Assembly (NCBI GenBank): GCA_027005175.1
Contig: JALTMC010000875.1
Span: 1-9,604 of the forward strand
Length of the DNA stretch: 9,604 nt
From: Myxococcales bacterium
GTDB lineage: Bacteria > Myxococcota_C > UBA6777
Direction: 5' to 3'
The stretch's first letter is position 1; every line of letters starts with the position of its first letter. The notes under the pieces were generated by a model. That model saw nothing but the letters and a program-made list of their open reading frames with translations, was not told the DNA's origin and made no database searches. This document shows positions 1 to 6,211 of the stretch, in pieces. Made by a program: the position numbers and the translations under genes.

Positions 1-1461
1 GGTGTCGTTCATGCTGCGGCACCAGCTGCAGCCGCCAAGGTCAAGAAAGCAGCTCCAGCCAAAGCGGCTCCGGTCAAGCGTGCTGTTGTGAAGAAAGCCG
101 TCAAGAAAGTGGCGAAGCAAGCATTGCCGGTAGTCCATGCGGTTTTGACCCATGCGCCCTTTGTTCCACCACCGATCAAGCGACGATATCCGGCAAAGGT
201 TATCGTCAAGCTTGAGACCAAAGAGGTTGTCATGCGGCTGGCTGATGGCGTGAAGTATACCTTCTGGACGTTTGGTGGGCGTGTTCCAGGAAAGTTCATA
301 CGTATACGTCAGGGGGACACGGTCGAGTTTCATTTAATGAATCACCCCTCAAGCAAGATGCCACACAACATTGACTTGCATGCTGTCACAGGCCCTGGTG
401 GTGGTGCGGCGTCATCATTTACCGCGCCGGGTCACACATCAAAATTTACCTTCAAAGCTCTGAACCCTGGTCTCTTTGTCTATCATTGTGCAACAGCACC
501 TGTTGGAATGCATATCGCAAACGGTATGTATGGTTTGATTCTTGTGGAGCCACCCAATGGTTTTCCCAAAGTGGACCGTGAATACTATGTGATGCAGAGT
601 GAGTTTTACACACAAGGAAATTATGGTCAGGGTGGACTTCAACCTTTCAGTATGAACAAAGCCGTCAAAGAACAAGCTGACTATGTCGTCTTCAACGGCT
701 CTGTTGGCTCGCTTGTAGGTAAGAATGCTTTGCGTGCCAAAAAAGGGGAGACCATTCGACTGTTTGTTGGTAATGGTGGCCCGAACTTGGTCTCATCCTT
801 CCATGTGATTGGTGAGATCTTCGACAAGGTGTATATCGAAAGTGGTACCAAGATCAATAAGAATGTGCAAACCACATTAATCCCTGCAGGTGGGTCAAGC
901 ATGGTCGAGTTCAAAGTCGATGTTCCAGGAACCTTTATCCTTGTGGATCACTCTATCTTCCGCGCCTTCAACAAAGGTGCACTTGGGATGCTTAAAGTTT
1001 CCGGCAAAAAAGAGTTGGGAATCTACTCCGGTAAGCAAGCAGACATCGTGTACCATCCAGAAGGTGGTGGTATACAAAAAATGCCGAAACAGAAAGTGGT
1101 TGTGCCCAAGGCAAAAACCAAAGCAGAGAGAATGGCATTTGGAAAGCGTGTTTTTATGTCGAACTGTCTTGCTTGTCACCAAATTCATGGAAAAGGAATT
1201 GTTAACGTCTTCCCACCACTGGCAGGTTCTGACTTCCTGAAAGCTGATGTCAACCGGGCAATCGGTGGAATTATTAATGGCTTCAAGGGTCCCATTAAGG
1301 TCAACGGAAAGACTTACAATGGTGTCATGCCAGCAGTCAACTTGAACGATGAGCAAATTGCAAATGTTGTAACATACATCACAAACAGCTGGGGCAACCA
1401 AGGCAAAGTGATCCAAGCCAGTGATGTCAGTAAAGTGAGAGCGAAGCTTCGTAAGAAGTAG
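1..1461 (+). CDS. nirK: Copper-containing nitrite reductase with fused C-terminal cytochrome c domain (5' partial)
   Basis: Reduces nitrite to nitric oxide in the periplasm (denitrification). The frame is open to base 1, so the start lies upstream; the GTG at 88 is only an internal codon. Residues before about base 190 form an Ala/Lys-rich linker. Two cupredoxin domains follow. Type 1 copper ligands are His (codon 364), Cys (487), His (511) and Met (526); type 2 ligands are His at 379, 484 and 949. The catalytic Asp (373, in PHNIDLH) and catalytic His (802, in SSFHVIG) are present. The C-terminal region is a class I cytochrome c domain with CLACH haem attachment (codons 1165-1177) and a likely axial Met at 1327. 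This NirK-cytochrome c architecture is known, for example in Ralstonia pickettii, where the tethered haem feeds electrons to type 1 copper. All catalytic residues appear intact. A terminator follows directly, so nirK probably ends its own transcript. Assignment is from recognised motifs and ligand order. Confidence 0.95.
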   Translation, partial: GVVHAAAPAAAAKVKKAAPAKAAPVKRAVVKKAVKKVAKQALPVVHAVLTHAPFVPPPIKRRYPAKVIVKLETKEVVMRLADGVKYTFWTFGGRVPGKFIRIRQGDTVEFHLMNHPSSKMPHNIDLHAVTGPGGGAASSFTAPGHTSKFTFKALNPGLFVYHCATAPVGMHIANGMYGLILVEPPNGFPKVDREYYVMQSEFYTQGNYGQGGLQPFSMNKAVKEQADYVVFNGSVGSLVGKNALRAKKGETIRLFVGNGGPNLVSSFHVIGEIFDKVYIESGTKINKNVQTTLIPAGGSSMVEFKVDVPGTFILVDHSIFRAFNKGALGMLKVSGKKELGIYSGKQADIVYHPEGGGIQKMPKQKVVVPKAKTKAERMAFGKRVFMSNCLACHQIHGKGIVNVFPPLAGSDFLKADVNRAIGGIINGFKGPIKVNGKTYNGVMPAVNLNDEQIANVVTYITNSWGNQGKVIQASDVSKVRAKLRKK

Positions 1462-1490
1462 AACCGAAAGCAAAGCCATATCGGCAACCC

Positions 1491-1523
1491 GACAAGCCAG
1501 CTCTCCGGCTGGCTTGTTTTTTT
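1491..1523 (+). terminator. Rho-independent terminator after nirK
   Basis: A perfect 10-bp stem (1492-1501 with 1508-1517) closes a 6-base loop and runs straight into seven T residues (1517-1523). The flanking 1491/1518 pair could add a G-U. It begins 30 bases past the nirK stop and lies 45 bases before the next start. It should end or attenuate most nirK transcripts, so the downstream gene may depend on read-through or its own promoter. Confidence 0.92.
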
Positions 1524-1567
1524 GTGCGTATAAGTTCTGGTAGCAGCAGGCCAGGAGGAACAAAGAG

Positions 1568-2384
1568 ATGCGACGTCGTAACAAAGTACTGTGGTGTTTC
1601 GCAGGATGTTTTGGATTGCTCATGATAAACATGACACCCAAACCTCCACGTACCACCCAGGGAATGTCCTGGATTCCTCCTGGAAAGTATCTTCCGCTGT
1701 ACTCAAAGAACAAAAAAAAACTCAAAGTTAAGGGGTTCTGGTTGGATCAGCACGCTGTCACCAACCAGCAATTCCTCAACTTTGTTCGTACACACCCTCG
1801 TTGGCGTAAATCTCGAATTCTGCGACTGTTCGCTGAAAAGACCTACCTCTACCTTTGGGCAGGAGATCTCTCACTCGGTCCCCATGCCGCTCGGCTCGCA
1901 AATAGTCCAGTGGTCTATGTGTCTTGGTTTCCTGCAAAAGCATACTGCCGTAGCCTTGGCAAGCGACTTCCACGAGGAATGGAATGGGAGTATGCAGCCT
2001 CTGCCAGTCGCACACAAGCCCAAGGCCGCAATGATCCTGGATATACACAACGTATCCTGCGATGGTACAGCAAGCCAACTCCACCCATCTTGCCTCCTGT
2101 CAAAAGCACCTTTCGCAATTATTGGGGTGTCTATGACATGCATGGACTCATTTGGGAATGGGTTCTTAACTTTAATACATCTCTCGTGACAGGAGAGTCC
2201 AGAGGTGACTCTGCCTTAGAACGCAAATTCTTTTGTGGCAGCGGCTCCGTTGGAGCTTCCGACTTCAAAGACTATGCTGCTTTTATGCGGTTCGCATTTC
2301 GTAGCAGTCTCAAATACAACTATACCACAGCGAATCTCGGATTTCGCTGTGCCAAAGATGCCCCCCCCCCCTACCAAAAAGTAG
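1568..2384 (+). CDS. nirV: NirV-like SUMF1 (formylglycine-generating-enzyme fold) protein, 3' end disrupted at a poly-C tract
   Basis: ATG 1568 is chosen for a strong AGGAGG at 1553-1558, 9 bases upstream. An Arg-rich N-terminus and short hydrophobic stretch (residues 7-22, with a possible FAGC lipobox) suggest export or membrane anchoring. A full SUMF1/FGE-sulfatase domain spans residues 33-263. Its landmarks are GFWLDQHAVTNQQF, VSWFPAKAYCRSLGKRLP, EWEYAA (about 137-143), MHGLIWEWV and the closing NLGFRC. The two catalytic cysteines of true formylglycine-generating enzymes appear replaced, in the segment DYAAFMRFAFRSS. It is therefore probably not a Cys-oxidising FGE but a NirV-type protein, a family encoded beside nirK in several denitrifiers with unsettled function. 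As written, the frame passes an 11-C run (2361-2371), continues to 2974 and overlaps the SCO gene by 392 bases, which is implausible. With 10 C it would stop at 2382-2384 (271 residues, used here); with 12 C it would stop at 2518-2520 (317 residues). The domain assignment is solid; the C-terminus is not. Confidence 0.85.
2361..2371 (+). repeat. 11-base poly-C tract at the end of the nirV-like gene
   Basis: Eleven consecutive C residues lie directly after the conserved GFRCAKD end of the SUMF1 domain. Each tract length gives a different C-terminus: a stop at 2384, an overlong frame to 2974, or a stop at 2520. It is either a slippage-prone contingency tract or a homopolymer length error; the sequence alone cannot separate these. 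Confidence 0.95.
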
Positions 2385-2488
2385 CGGTGTCGGACCCGAA
2401 GAAGCTTATCGTCAACTTGATGACGCTTTGCGCCTGGACCAACTCTGGTGGAGTAGCGGTGTCGGACCCGAAGAAGCTTATCGTCAAC
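2381..2488 (+). repeat. 36-bp perfect direct repeat, two copies 72 bases apart
   Basis: Bases 2381-2416 are repeated exactly at 2453-2488; the 36 bases between are unique. The 72-base period is 24 codons. In the frame that opens if the poly-C tract had 12 C, both copies read SSGVGPEEAYRQ, and the spacer reads as a helix-like segment. In the frame as written they read VAVSDPKKLIVN. The copies are either a C-terminal extension of the nirV-like gene or intergenic repeats. The rest of the spacer (2489-2582) shows only the Shine-Dalgarno of the next gene. Confidence 0.9.
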
Positions 2489-2582
2489 GACCCTCACCTC
2501 ATCCGGACTTCGTCCTGTAGATTCTGCCGGACTCACGATCGGGCGGGGTTTCCACACCCACAACATAAGAGGTTTTTTTCTG

Positions 2583-3317
2583 ATGAAAACATCCCTTCGC
2601 ACATATTGGTGGATTGGCTGTGCTGCCACTTTCAGCATTGTTGGGGGGTATCAATACACCACCCTGCAATCACAGGCCGCCCCCAACACTCGACCAACCA
2701 CACCAAATCACAAACATCACAAACATCACAACCACAAACATCATCACCATCACCACGCGGCTCCAAAGGCAGCAAAGGTGAAGTTCCCAGATCGCTCGCT
2801 TTACCAAGTCAATGCGACTTGGACAAACCAGGATGGTGTGAAGATAAAATTTGCATCTCTGAAGGGGAAGGTTCGGGTTATCGCGTTAATCTATACCAGT
2901 TGTCGCCACGCATGTCCCGTCATTATTTCAGACATCAAGAAAATAGAGCAAAGTATACCCAAAGCGATGCTTGACAAGTTTGGAATTGTACTTGTGACTA
3001 TCGATCCCAAGCGAGATACCCCTAAAACAATGAAAGCATTTCGGGATCAACATAAGCTCTCCCCCAAGCGCTGGACATTCCTACATGGAACACCAGACCA
3101 AATCCTCGAACTTGCTGTATTGTTGGGCGTCAAATATAAGAAAACGTCAAAAACAGATTATGCTCACTCCAATATCATCACAACACTCGATCAAAAAGGC
3201 GTGATCAAATACCGCCAACTCGGCCTGGCGCAAAACCCTAAAAAAACGGTAGACACCATCAAGCAACTGCTGAAGCACAAGCACAAGCACAAGCACAGGC
3301 ACAAGCACAAGCATTAA
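2583..3317 (+). CDS. SCO1/SenC-family copper chaperone / thiol-disulfide protein with His-rich N- and C-terminal segments
   Basis: SCO proteins have a thioredoxin fold, sit in the periplasm on an N-terminal anchor, and deliver copper to, or reduce cysteines of, cuproenzymes (classically the CuA site of cytochrome oxidase). ATG 2583 follows AAGAGG (2567-2572) at 10 bases. Residues 1-25 hold a hydrophobic anchor or signal. Residues 43-58 are almost all His and Lys. The SCO domain spans about 68-225. It has the copper-binding CxxxC (C107 and C111 in TSCRHACP), the third ligand H195 in YAHSNI, and family motifs such as VTIDPKRDTP and RWTFLHG. Residues 231-244 alternate Lys/Arg and His to the stop. 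Both tails are unusual for the family and look like metal-buffering or metal-sensing segments (inference). Its place after nirK and the nirV-like gene suggests service to NirK, but delivery to an oxidase or N2O reductase encoded elsewhere is equally possible. Confidence 0.92.
   Translation: MKTSLRTYWWIGCAATFSIVGGYQYTTLQSQAAPNTRPTTPNHKHHKHHNHKHHHHHHAAPKAAKVKFPDRSLYQVNATWTNQDGVKIKFASLKGKVRVIALIYTSCRHACPVIISDIKKIEQSIPKAMLDKFGIVLVTIDPKRDTPKTMKAFRDQHKLSPKRWTFLHGTPDQILELAVLLGVKYKKTSKTDYAHSNIITTLDQKGVIKYRQLGLAQNPKKTVDTIKQLLKHKHKHKHRHKHKH
2709..2756 (+). repeat. His/Lys codon tract (SCO N-terminal linker)
   Basis: Sixteen codons encode twelve His, three Lys and one Asn between the membrane anchor and the SCO domain. 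The DNA is a run of CAY/AAA codons. The predicted role is flexible linker and metal binding (inference). Confidence 0.85.
3273..3314 (+). repeat. AAGCAC hexanucleotide repeat encoding a Lys-His tail
   Basis: Seven near-identical AAGCAC units (one AGGCAC, the last ending CAT) form the final 14 codons of the SCO gene, giving alternating Lys/Arg and His residues before TAA 3315-3317. The near-pure 6-bp unit points to slippage expansion; copy number changes would keep the frame. Confidence 0.93.
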
Positions 3318-3337
3318 GACCTCCAAACAAACGCCGA

Positions 3338-3393
3338 CAGAACTTCCCCACTCTGTTCGCAGAATTTCCCCACTCTGTTCACAGAACTTCCCA
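3338..3393 (+). repeat. 22-bp tandem repeat, about 2.5 copies, downstream of the SCO gene
   Basis: Copies lie at 3338-3359, 3360-3381 and a partial at 3382-3393. They differ only at one C/T and one G/A position. Each carries TTCCCCACTCTGTTC. The repeat sits between two convergent genes. No convincing hairpin terminator was found in 3318-3487. Confidence 0.85.
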
Positions 3394-3487
3394 CCCAAGC
3401 TTTTTATGCCAATTAAGGTTCACCTTTTTAAAGGACTTACTCTTTCGGGTTTACCGTACTCCTTCGGGTTCACTTTTTTGAGGAATA

Positions 3488-5212
3488 TTATTCTTTTGGG
3501 AAGAGCCGGGGTTCGGAGTTTGGTGCTTCGTCAACTTCGGGGTCAGGGTTTGCAGCCAATCGAGAAACTCCCATGGGAGGTTGTACTTCACGCTTTATAG
3601 GCCGTGTCTCCATAGCCGTGTGAGGAGATTCGCGAAAAACTTGTTGCGATGGTCTGGAAGGCTGAGGCGTAGTTGCTCTCACCTGCTCTCTGGGTGGTGG
3701 AAAGACGGCAGCTTGAGCAGGTTGCCCCACGGGTGAGCCGGAGCCTTGCCAGGGCGGGGGCTCTGTGCTTCGAGAGTTGAGTGTTGACCTCCATGGTCCC
3801 TGCCCTTCCCCCTCTGACAATGTATGAAATGAGATCGGAGGAGTTTGCTGAAAAGAAGTTCCCAAATCTCCTGTTCCAACGCCATGTCTAGGCGTGTCGG
3901 AGCGAGGGGGCTGAGAATACCGAGGGGGCCCAGGGGGGGGACCTTGTGAGTGATAACCTTGCGGGTAAGGTGTCCGTGGATGGTGCCCTTGCGGATAAGG
4001 TGTCTGTGGATGGTGCCCTTGTGGATAAGGCGTCCGTGGATGGTGCTCTTGCGGACGGGGTGGAACTCCATGCTGCGAACATGGAGGGGTTTGTGAATGT
4101 TGTCTTTGTGGATGTTGGGGTGAAGAGTGTGGTATCTGCCCAGCTCGCCCACGAGTGTGGCTCTGAGGACGACCACCTTCAAGGGCTCGCCCAGGCACCT
4201 GCTCCCAAGGCATCTCGTTGCCTCTCATTGCAGGAGCAACTCTCGACTCACTTCCAGGCAAACCATTTTGCTCTCGTCCACGAGCCGGACGCCAAGGGGT
4301 CTCATTACCTCTCATTGCAGGAGCAACTCTCGACTCACTGCTAGGTAAACCATTTTGCTCTCGCCCACGGGCCGGACGCCAAGGGATATCGGCCTCCCTC
4401 ACCGCTCCTTGTACACCTCTCGGGTCATCTCTCACAATCGCAGGTTGGCCTCGTCGGGGCGTTGGTCGCCCAAAGACTTCGGCCCCTCTCGTCATTGTCA
4501 TAGCCCTCGATTCACCCCTTGATGGGGCAGGCTGGCCTTGTCTAGGCGTTGGTCGCCCTGACATCTCAGAGCCCATCATAGCAGGAACTGCCCTCAATTC
4601 ATCTCTTGATGGAGCATTCGGAGTTCGTCGGCTCCAAAAAGACTGTGGGGGCGCGCTGCCTGCATCAAAGGAAGAAGAAGATGCATTCCCGCTCAAACGC
4701 ACCTGTGCAGATTGATGTGCAACACCCGGTGTTGCATACTCGTGAGAAGAAGTTCTGGCTATCCAAGGCCCCTGTGAGCCAAACGAATCTGGAGGAGTTT
4801 CGCGCTTCTTAGGCTCAACAACTTCCTCAAACCATGATAATTTTTGGCGTGGTTTGGGTTTCTCTTCCATCTCGGCGAGTCGAACTTTTGCAGCTTTCTG
4901 AATTTCATCAATGGACAATCGCATTGTGTCACTGGCACGATTCGACACATTCCTCCAATCAATTTTAACCAGCTCATCAGACATATTTCTCTGAAACAGT
5001 TCAATAATTCCCTGCTCTAACAAGGATTTTACTTCATCAACGATCACCTCGATCGTTTTGCCTGAAAGAGTGGCAAGAGTACGAAGAGTTGATGAACCGT
5101 CCATCCTTGTAATCAGGAGCACCTGATCGGGAGAAAGGATATGCTCCAAGGCATGAAGCGAGACATTGGAGCTAAGGAACGGTAGCAATGTTTCTGGATG
5201 TGAAAAGGGCAT
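3488..5212 (-). CDS. Protein with N-terminal winged-helix/DUF4388-like domain and long Pro/Arg/Gln/Gly-rich repetitive tail
   Basis: Function unknown. I chose ATG 5212 (574 residues); a TTG at 5224 would add four residues but has no visible Shine-Dalgarno. Residues 1-100 look globular: the segment around TRMDGSSTLRTLATLSG then SLLEQGIIEL resembles the helix-turn-helix end of DUF4388/PatA-like domains common in Myxococcota and relatives (pattern recognition, not verified). A charged helical stretch (about 105-145, RLAEMEEKPKPRQKLSWFEE) follows. The remainder, about 420 residues, is low-complexity: rich in Pro, Arg, Gln, Gly and Ser, poor in hydrophobics, with a 29-residue repeat and a 10-residue repeat (PQGHHPxTPY). 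No signal peptide or membrane segment is seen, so it is probably cytosolic and largely disordered, perhaps a scaffold or regulator. It is convergent with the SCO gene. Long frames on the opposite strand are by-products of the repeats. Confidence 0.75.
   Translation of the reverse strand: MPFSHPETLLPFLSSNVSLHALEHILSPDQVLLITRMDGSSTLRTLATLSGKTIEVIVDEVKSLLEQGIIELFQRNMSDELVKIDWRNVSNRASDTMRLSIDEIQKAAKVRLAEMEEKPKPRQKLSWFEEVVEPKKRETPPDSFGSQGPWIARTSSHEYATPGVAHQSAQVRLSGNASSSSFDAGSAPPQSFWSRRTPNAPSRDELRAVPAMMGSEMSGRPTPRQGQPAPSRGESRAMTMTRGAEVFGRPTPRRGQPAIVRDDPRGVQGAVREADIPWRPARGREQNGLPSSESRVAPAMRGNETPWRPARGREQNGLPGSESRVAPAMRGNEMPWEQVPGRALEGGRPQSHTRGRAGQIPHSSPQHPQRQHSQTPPCSQHGVPPRPQEHHPRTPYPQGHHPQTPYPQGHHPRTPYPQGYHSQGPPPGPPRYSQPPRSDTPRHGVGTGDLGTSFQQTPPISFHTLSEGEGQGPWRSTLNSRSTEPPPWQGSGSPVGQPAQAAVFPPPREQVRATTPQPSRPSQQVFRESPHTAMETRPIKREVQPPMGVSRLAANPDPEVDEAPNSEPRLFPKE
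3961..4050 (-). repeat. 30-bp tandem repeat, three copies, encoding PQGHHPxTPY
   Basis: Copies at 3961-3990, 3991-4020 and 4021-4050 differ at a few bases; degenerate versions continue into flanking DNA. On the - strand each unit encodes ten residues, so expansion or loss keeps the frame of the tail. Confidence 0.9.
4213..4386 (-). repeat. 87-bp direct tandem repeat, two copies, encoding a 29-residue unit
   Basis: Bases 4213-4299 and 4300-4386 are nearly identical. The encoded unit contains REQNGLP, SESRVAPAMRGNE and PW in order. More diverged relatives of the unit (PWRPARGREQ, GRPTPRRGQP) lie on both sides, so older duplications are likely. Period is a multiple of three. Confidence 0.9.
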
Positions 5213-5239
5213 ATTTATATCCAATCTGGATGAAGTATC

Positions 5240-5260
5240 GGTTTCTTTTCGAGAGAAACC
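5240..5260. promoter_or_regulatory. 21-bp inverted repeat in the leader of the DUF4388-like gene (candidate operator or mRNA hairpin)
   Basis: GGTTTCT (5240-5246) pairs perfectly with AGAAACC (5254-5260). A T-G wobble and a T-A pair extend the stem to 9 with a three-base loop. It lies 28-48 bases upstream of ATG 5212. No T-run follows, so it is not an obvious terminator. I see no convincing -35/-10 pair in 5225-5409, so its role is a guess. Confidence 0.4.
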
Positions 5261-5409
5261 ACCACATGCATAAACAAGAGACGGTTGGGACCTTATAAAA
5301 CTTGAACATTTCTCTCACCTACCCCATCACAAAGGGACTCTATCCAAAGCAATTCCAGACGATAGCAGCATAATTTCTTTGTTTACAAACAGGTTATTCG
5401 ATCTCCCCC

Positions 5410-6069
5410 TCAGACAAGAATAGCCCGGCCTACTTGTTCGATTTCCTTGGCAACAGCATGTCGTGGTGGAATGTTCATACCGCGCTTAACGCCTGGGCGA
5501 GCGGTCATTGTGTTGAGCCATCGCTGCAAATGAGGCAACTCATCGATAGAAAGACCCGCCCACGCATAAGCGATCACCCAGGGATAGGTTGCAAAGTCAG
5601 CGATGGAGACTTCATCGACAAGATATTCGCGACCTTCCAACTGCTGATTCAGCACTCCGTACAACCGCAAAGTTTCACTTTGGTATCGCTCGACGGCATA
5701 AGGAATCTTTTCCGGTGCATAACGAAAAAAGACATTCGCCTGCCCTTGCATCGGTCCAATCCCTCCCATTTGAAACATCAACCACTGCAAAACCTGAGAG
5801 CGCTTGTTCGGTTCTGATGGCAAAAACATGTCGAATTTCTCTGCCAGATAGATCAGGATCGCACCCGACTCAAACACCGCAAAGTCATTGCTATCCGTAT
5901 CTACAATGGCAGGAATTCGGCCATTGGGATTGATCGCAAGAAACCAGTCTTCCTTCTGCTCCAACTCTCTTAAATTAAGATGATGTACCTCATAAGAAGC
6001 CCCCAGTTCCTCCAGAAGAACAGAGACTTTATGACCATTTGGGGTCGCTGCGGTATATAATTTTATCAT
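5410..6069 (-). CDS. Glutathione S-transferase family protein, YfcG-like (GSH-dependent disulfide-bond reductase type)
   Basis: 219 residues from ATG 6069, a normal GST length. The TTG just upstream (6072) is less likely because GGAGGG (6078-6083) sits 8 bases before the ATG. The N-terminal thioredoxin-like domain (1-80) has TPNGHK with Thr9 and Asn11, the residues that replace the usual Tyr/Ser/Cys in E. coli YfcG-type enzymes. It also has NPNGRIPAI with the cis-Pro, and FESGAI with Glu67/Ser68 that bind the glutathione gamma-glutamyl group. The helical C-terminal domain has [20 protein letters not shown] and [12 protein letters not shown], all close to YfcG. The family uses glutathione to reduce disulfides or peroxides in the cytosol. 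It is transcribed divergently from the membrane fusion gene and points toward the DUF4388-like gene 185 bases away. No terminator was found after it, so co-transcription is possible. Confidence 0.92.
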   Translation of the reverse strand: MIKLYTAATPNGHKVSVLLEELGASYEVHHLNLRELEQKEDWFLAINPNGRIPAIVDTDSNDFAVFESGAILIYLAEKFDMFLPSEPNKRSQVLQWLMFQMGGIGPMQGQANVFFRYAPEKIPYAVERYQSETLRLYGVLNQQLEGREYLVDEVSIADFATYPWVIAYAWAGLSIDELPHLQRWLNTMTARPGVKRGMNIPPRHAVAKEIEQVGRAILV

Positions 6070-6077
6070 CAAGAGAA

Positions 6078-6083
6078 CCCTCC
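6078..6083 (-). promoter_or_regulatory. Shine-Dalgarno site of the GST gene
   Basis: GGAGGG on the - strand, 8 bases before ATG 6069. It favours this ATG over the TTG at 6072. Confidence 0.8.
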
Positions 6084-6160
6084 GATTGCAACCAAAGTTG
6101 AGATGTGATGCTTTTCCTGCACTGTCAAATACGGTATCAATCAGCGATCATTTCGATGGA

Positions 6161-6189
6161 TTGTTCGAAGCAACAAGCCAACCTATAAA
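6161..6189 (+). promoter_or_regulatory. Sigma-70-type promoter for the spermidine-synthase-like fusion gene
   Basis: TTGTTC (6161-6166) and TATAAA (6184-6189) are spaced by 17 bases. Transcription would start near 6196, about 16 bases before the ATG. A TTGTT...AACAA inverted repeat (6161-6165/6172-6176) overlaps the -35 box and could be an operator half-site pair. Confidence 0.6.
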
Positions 6190-6211
6190 ACAGTAAAACA
6201 ACGAGCAAGTG

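Noticed and set aside
1529-1534. TATAAG as a -10 box for the nirV-like gene
   Set aside because: No acceptable -35 element lies 16-18 bases upstream, because that area is the terminator stem.
895-1725. 276-residue open frame on the - strand opposite nirK
   Set aside because: It lies antisense to strongly conserved NirK/cytochrome c coding sequence, shows no family motif, and also spans the terminator and the nirV start.
2381-2488. CRISPR-like direct repeat
   Set aside because: There are only two copies, no array of equal spacers and no cas genes; the 36-base length is coincidental.
2216-2638. - strand frame with a repeated VDDKLLRVRHRY peptide
   Set aside because: The peptide repeat is simply the 36-bp direct repeat read in reverse; the rest is antisense to nirV and SCO.
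2385-2974. Continuation of the nirV-like frame past the poly-C tract as a long C-terminal domain
   Set aside because: It lies out of frame over the first half of the clearly real SCO gene, and its composition there is a shadow of the His-rich codons.
3424-3435. CCTTTTTAAAGG palindrome as a bidirectional terminator between the convergent genes
   Set aside because: The stem is AT-rich and the loop would be only two bases; it is not a credible intrinsic terminator.
3946-4715. + strand frames with tidy repeats (such as VSVDGALADK) opposite the DUF4388-like gene
   Set aside because: They arise from the in-frame 30- and 87-bp repeats of the - strand gene. That gene has a globular conserved-looking N-terminus; these frames have none.
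6123-6128. TTGACA on the - strand as the -35 box of the GST gene
   Set aside because: The -35 match is perfect, but no reasonable -10 hexamer occurs at 16-18 bases spacing.
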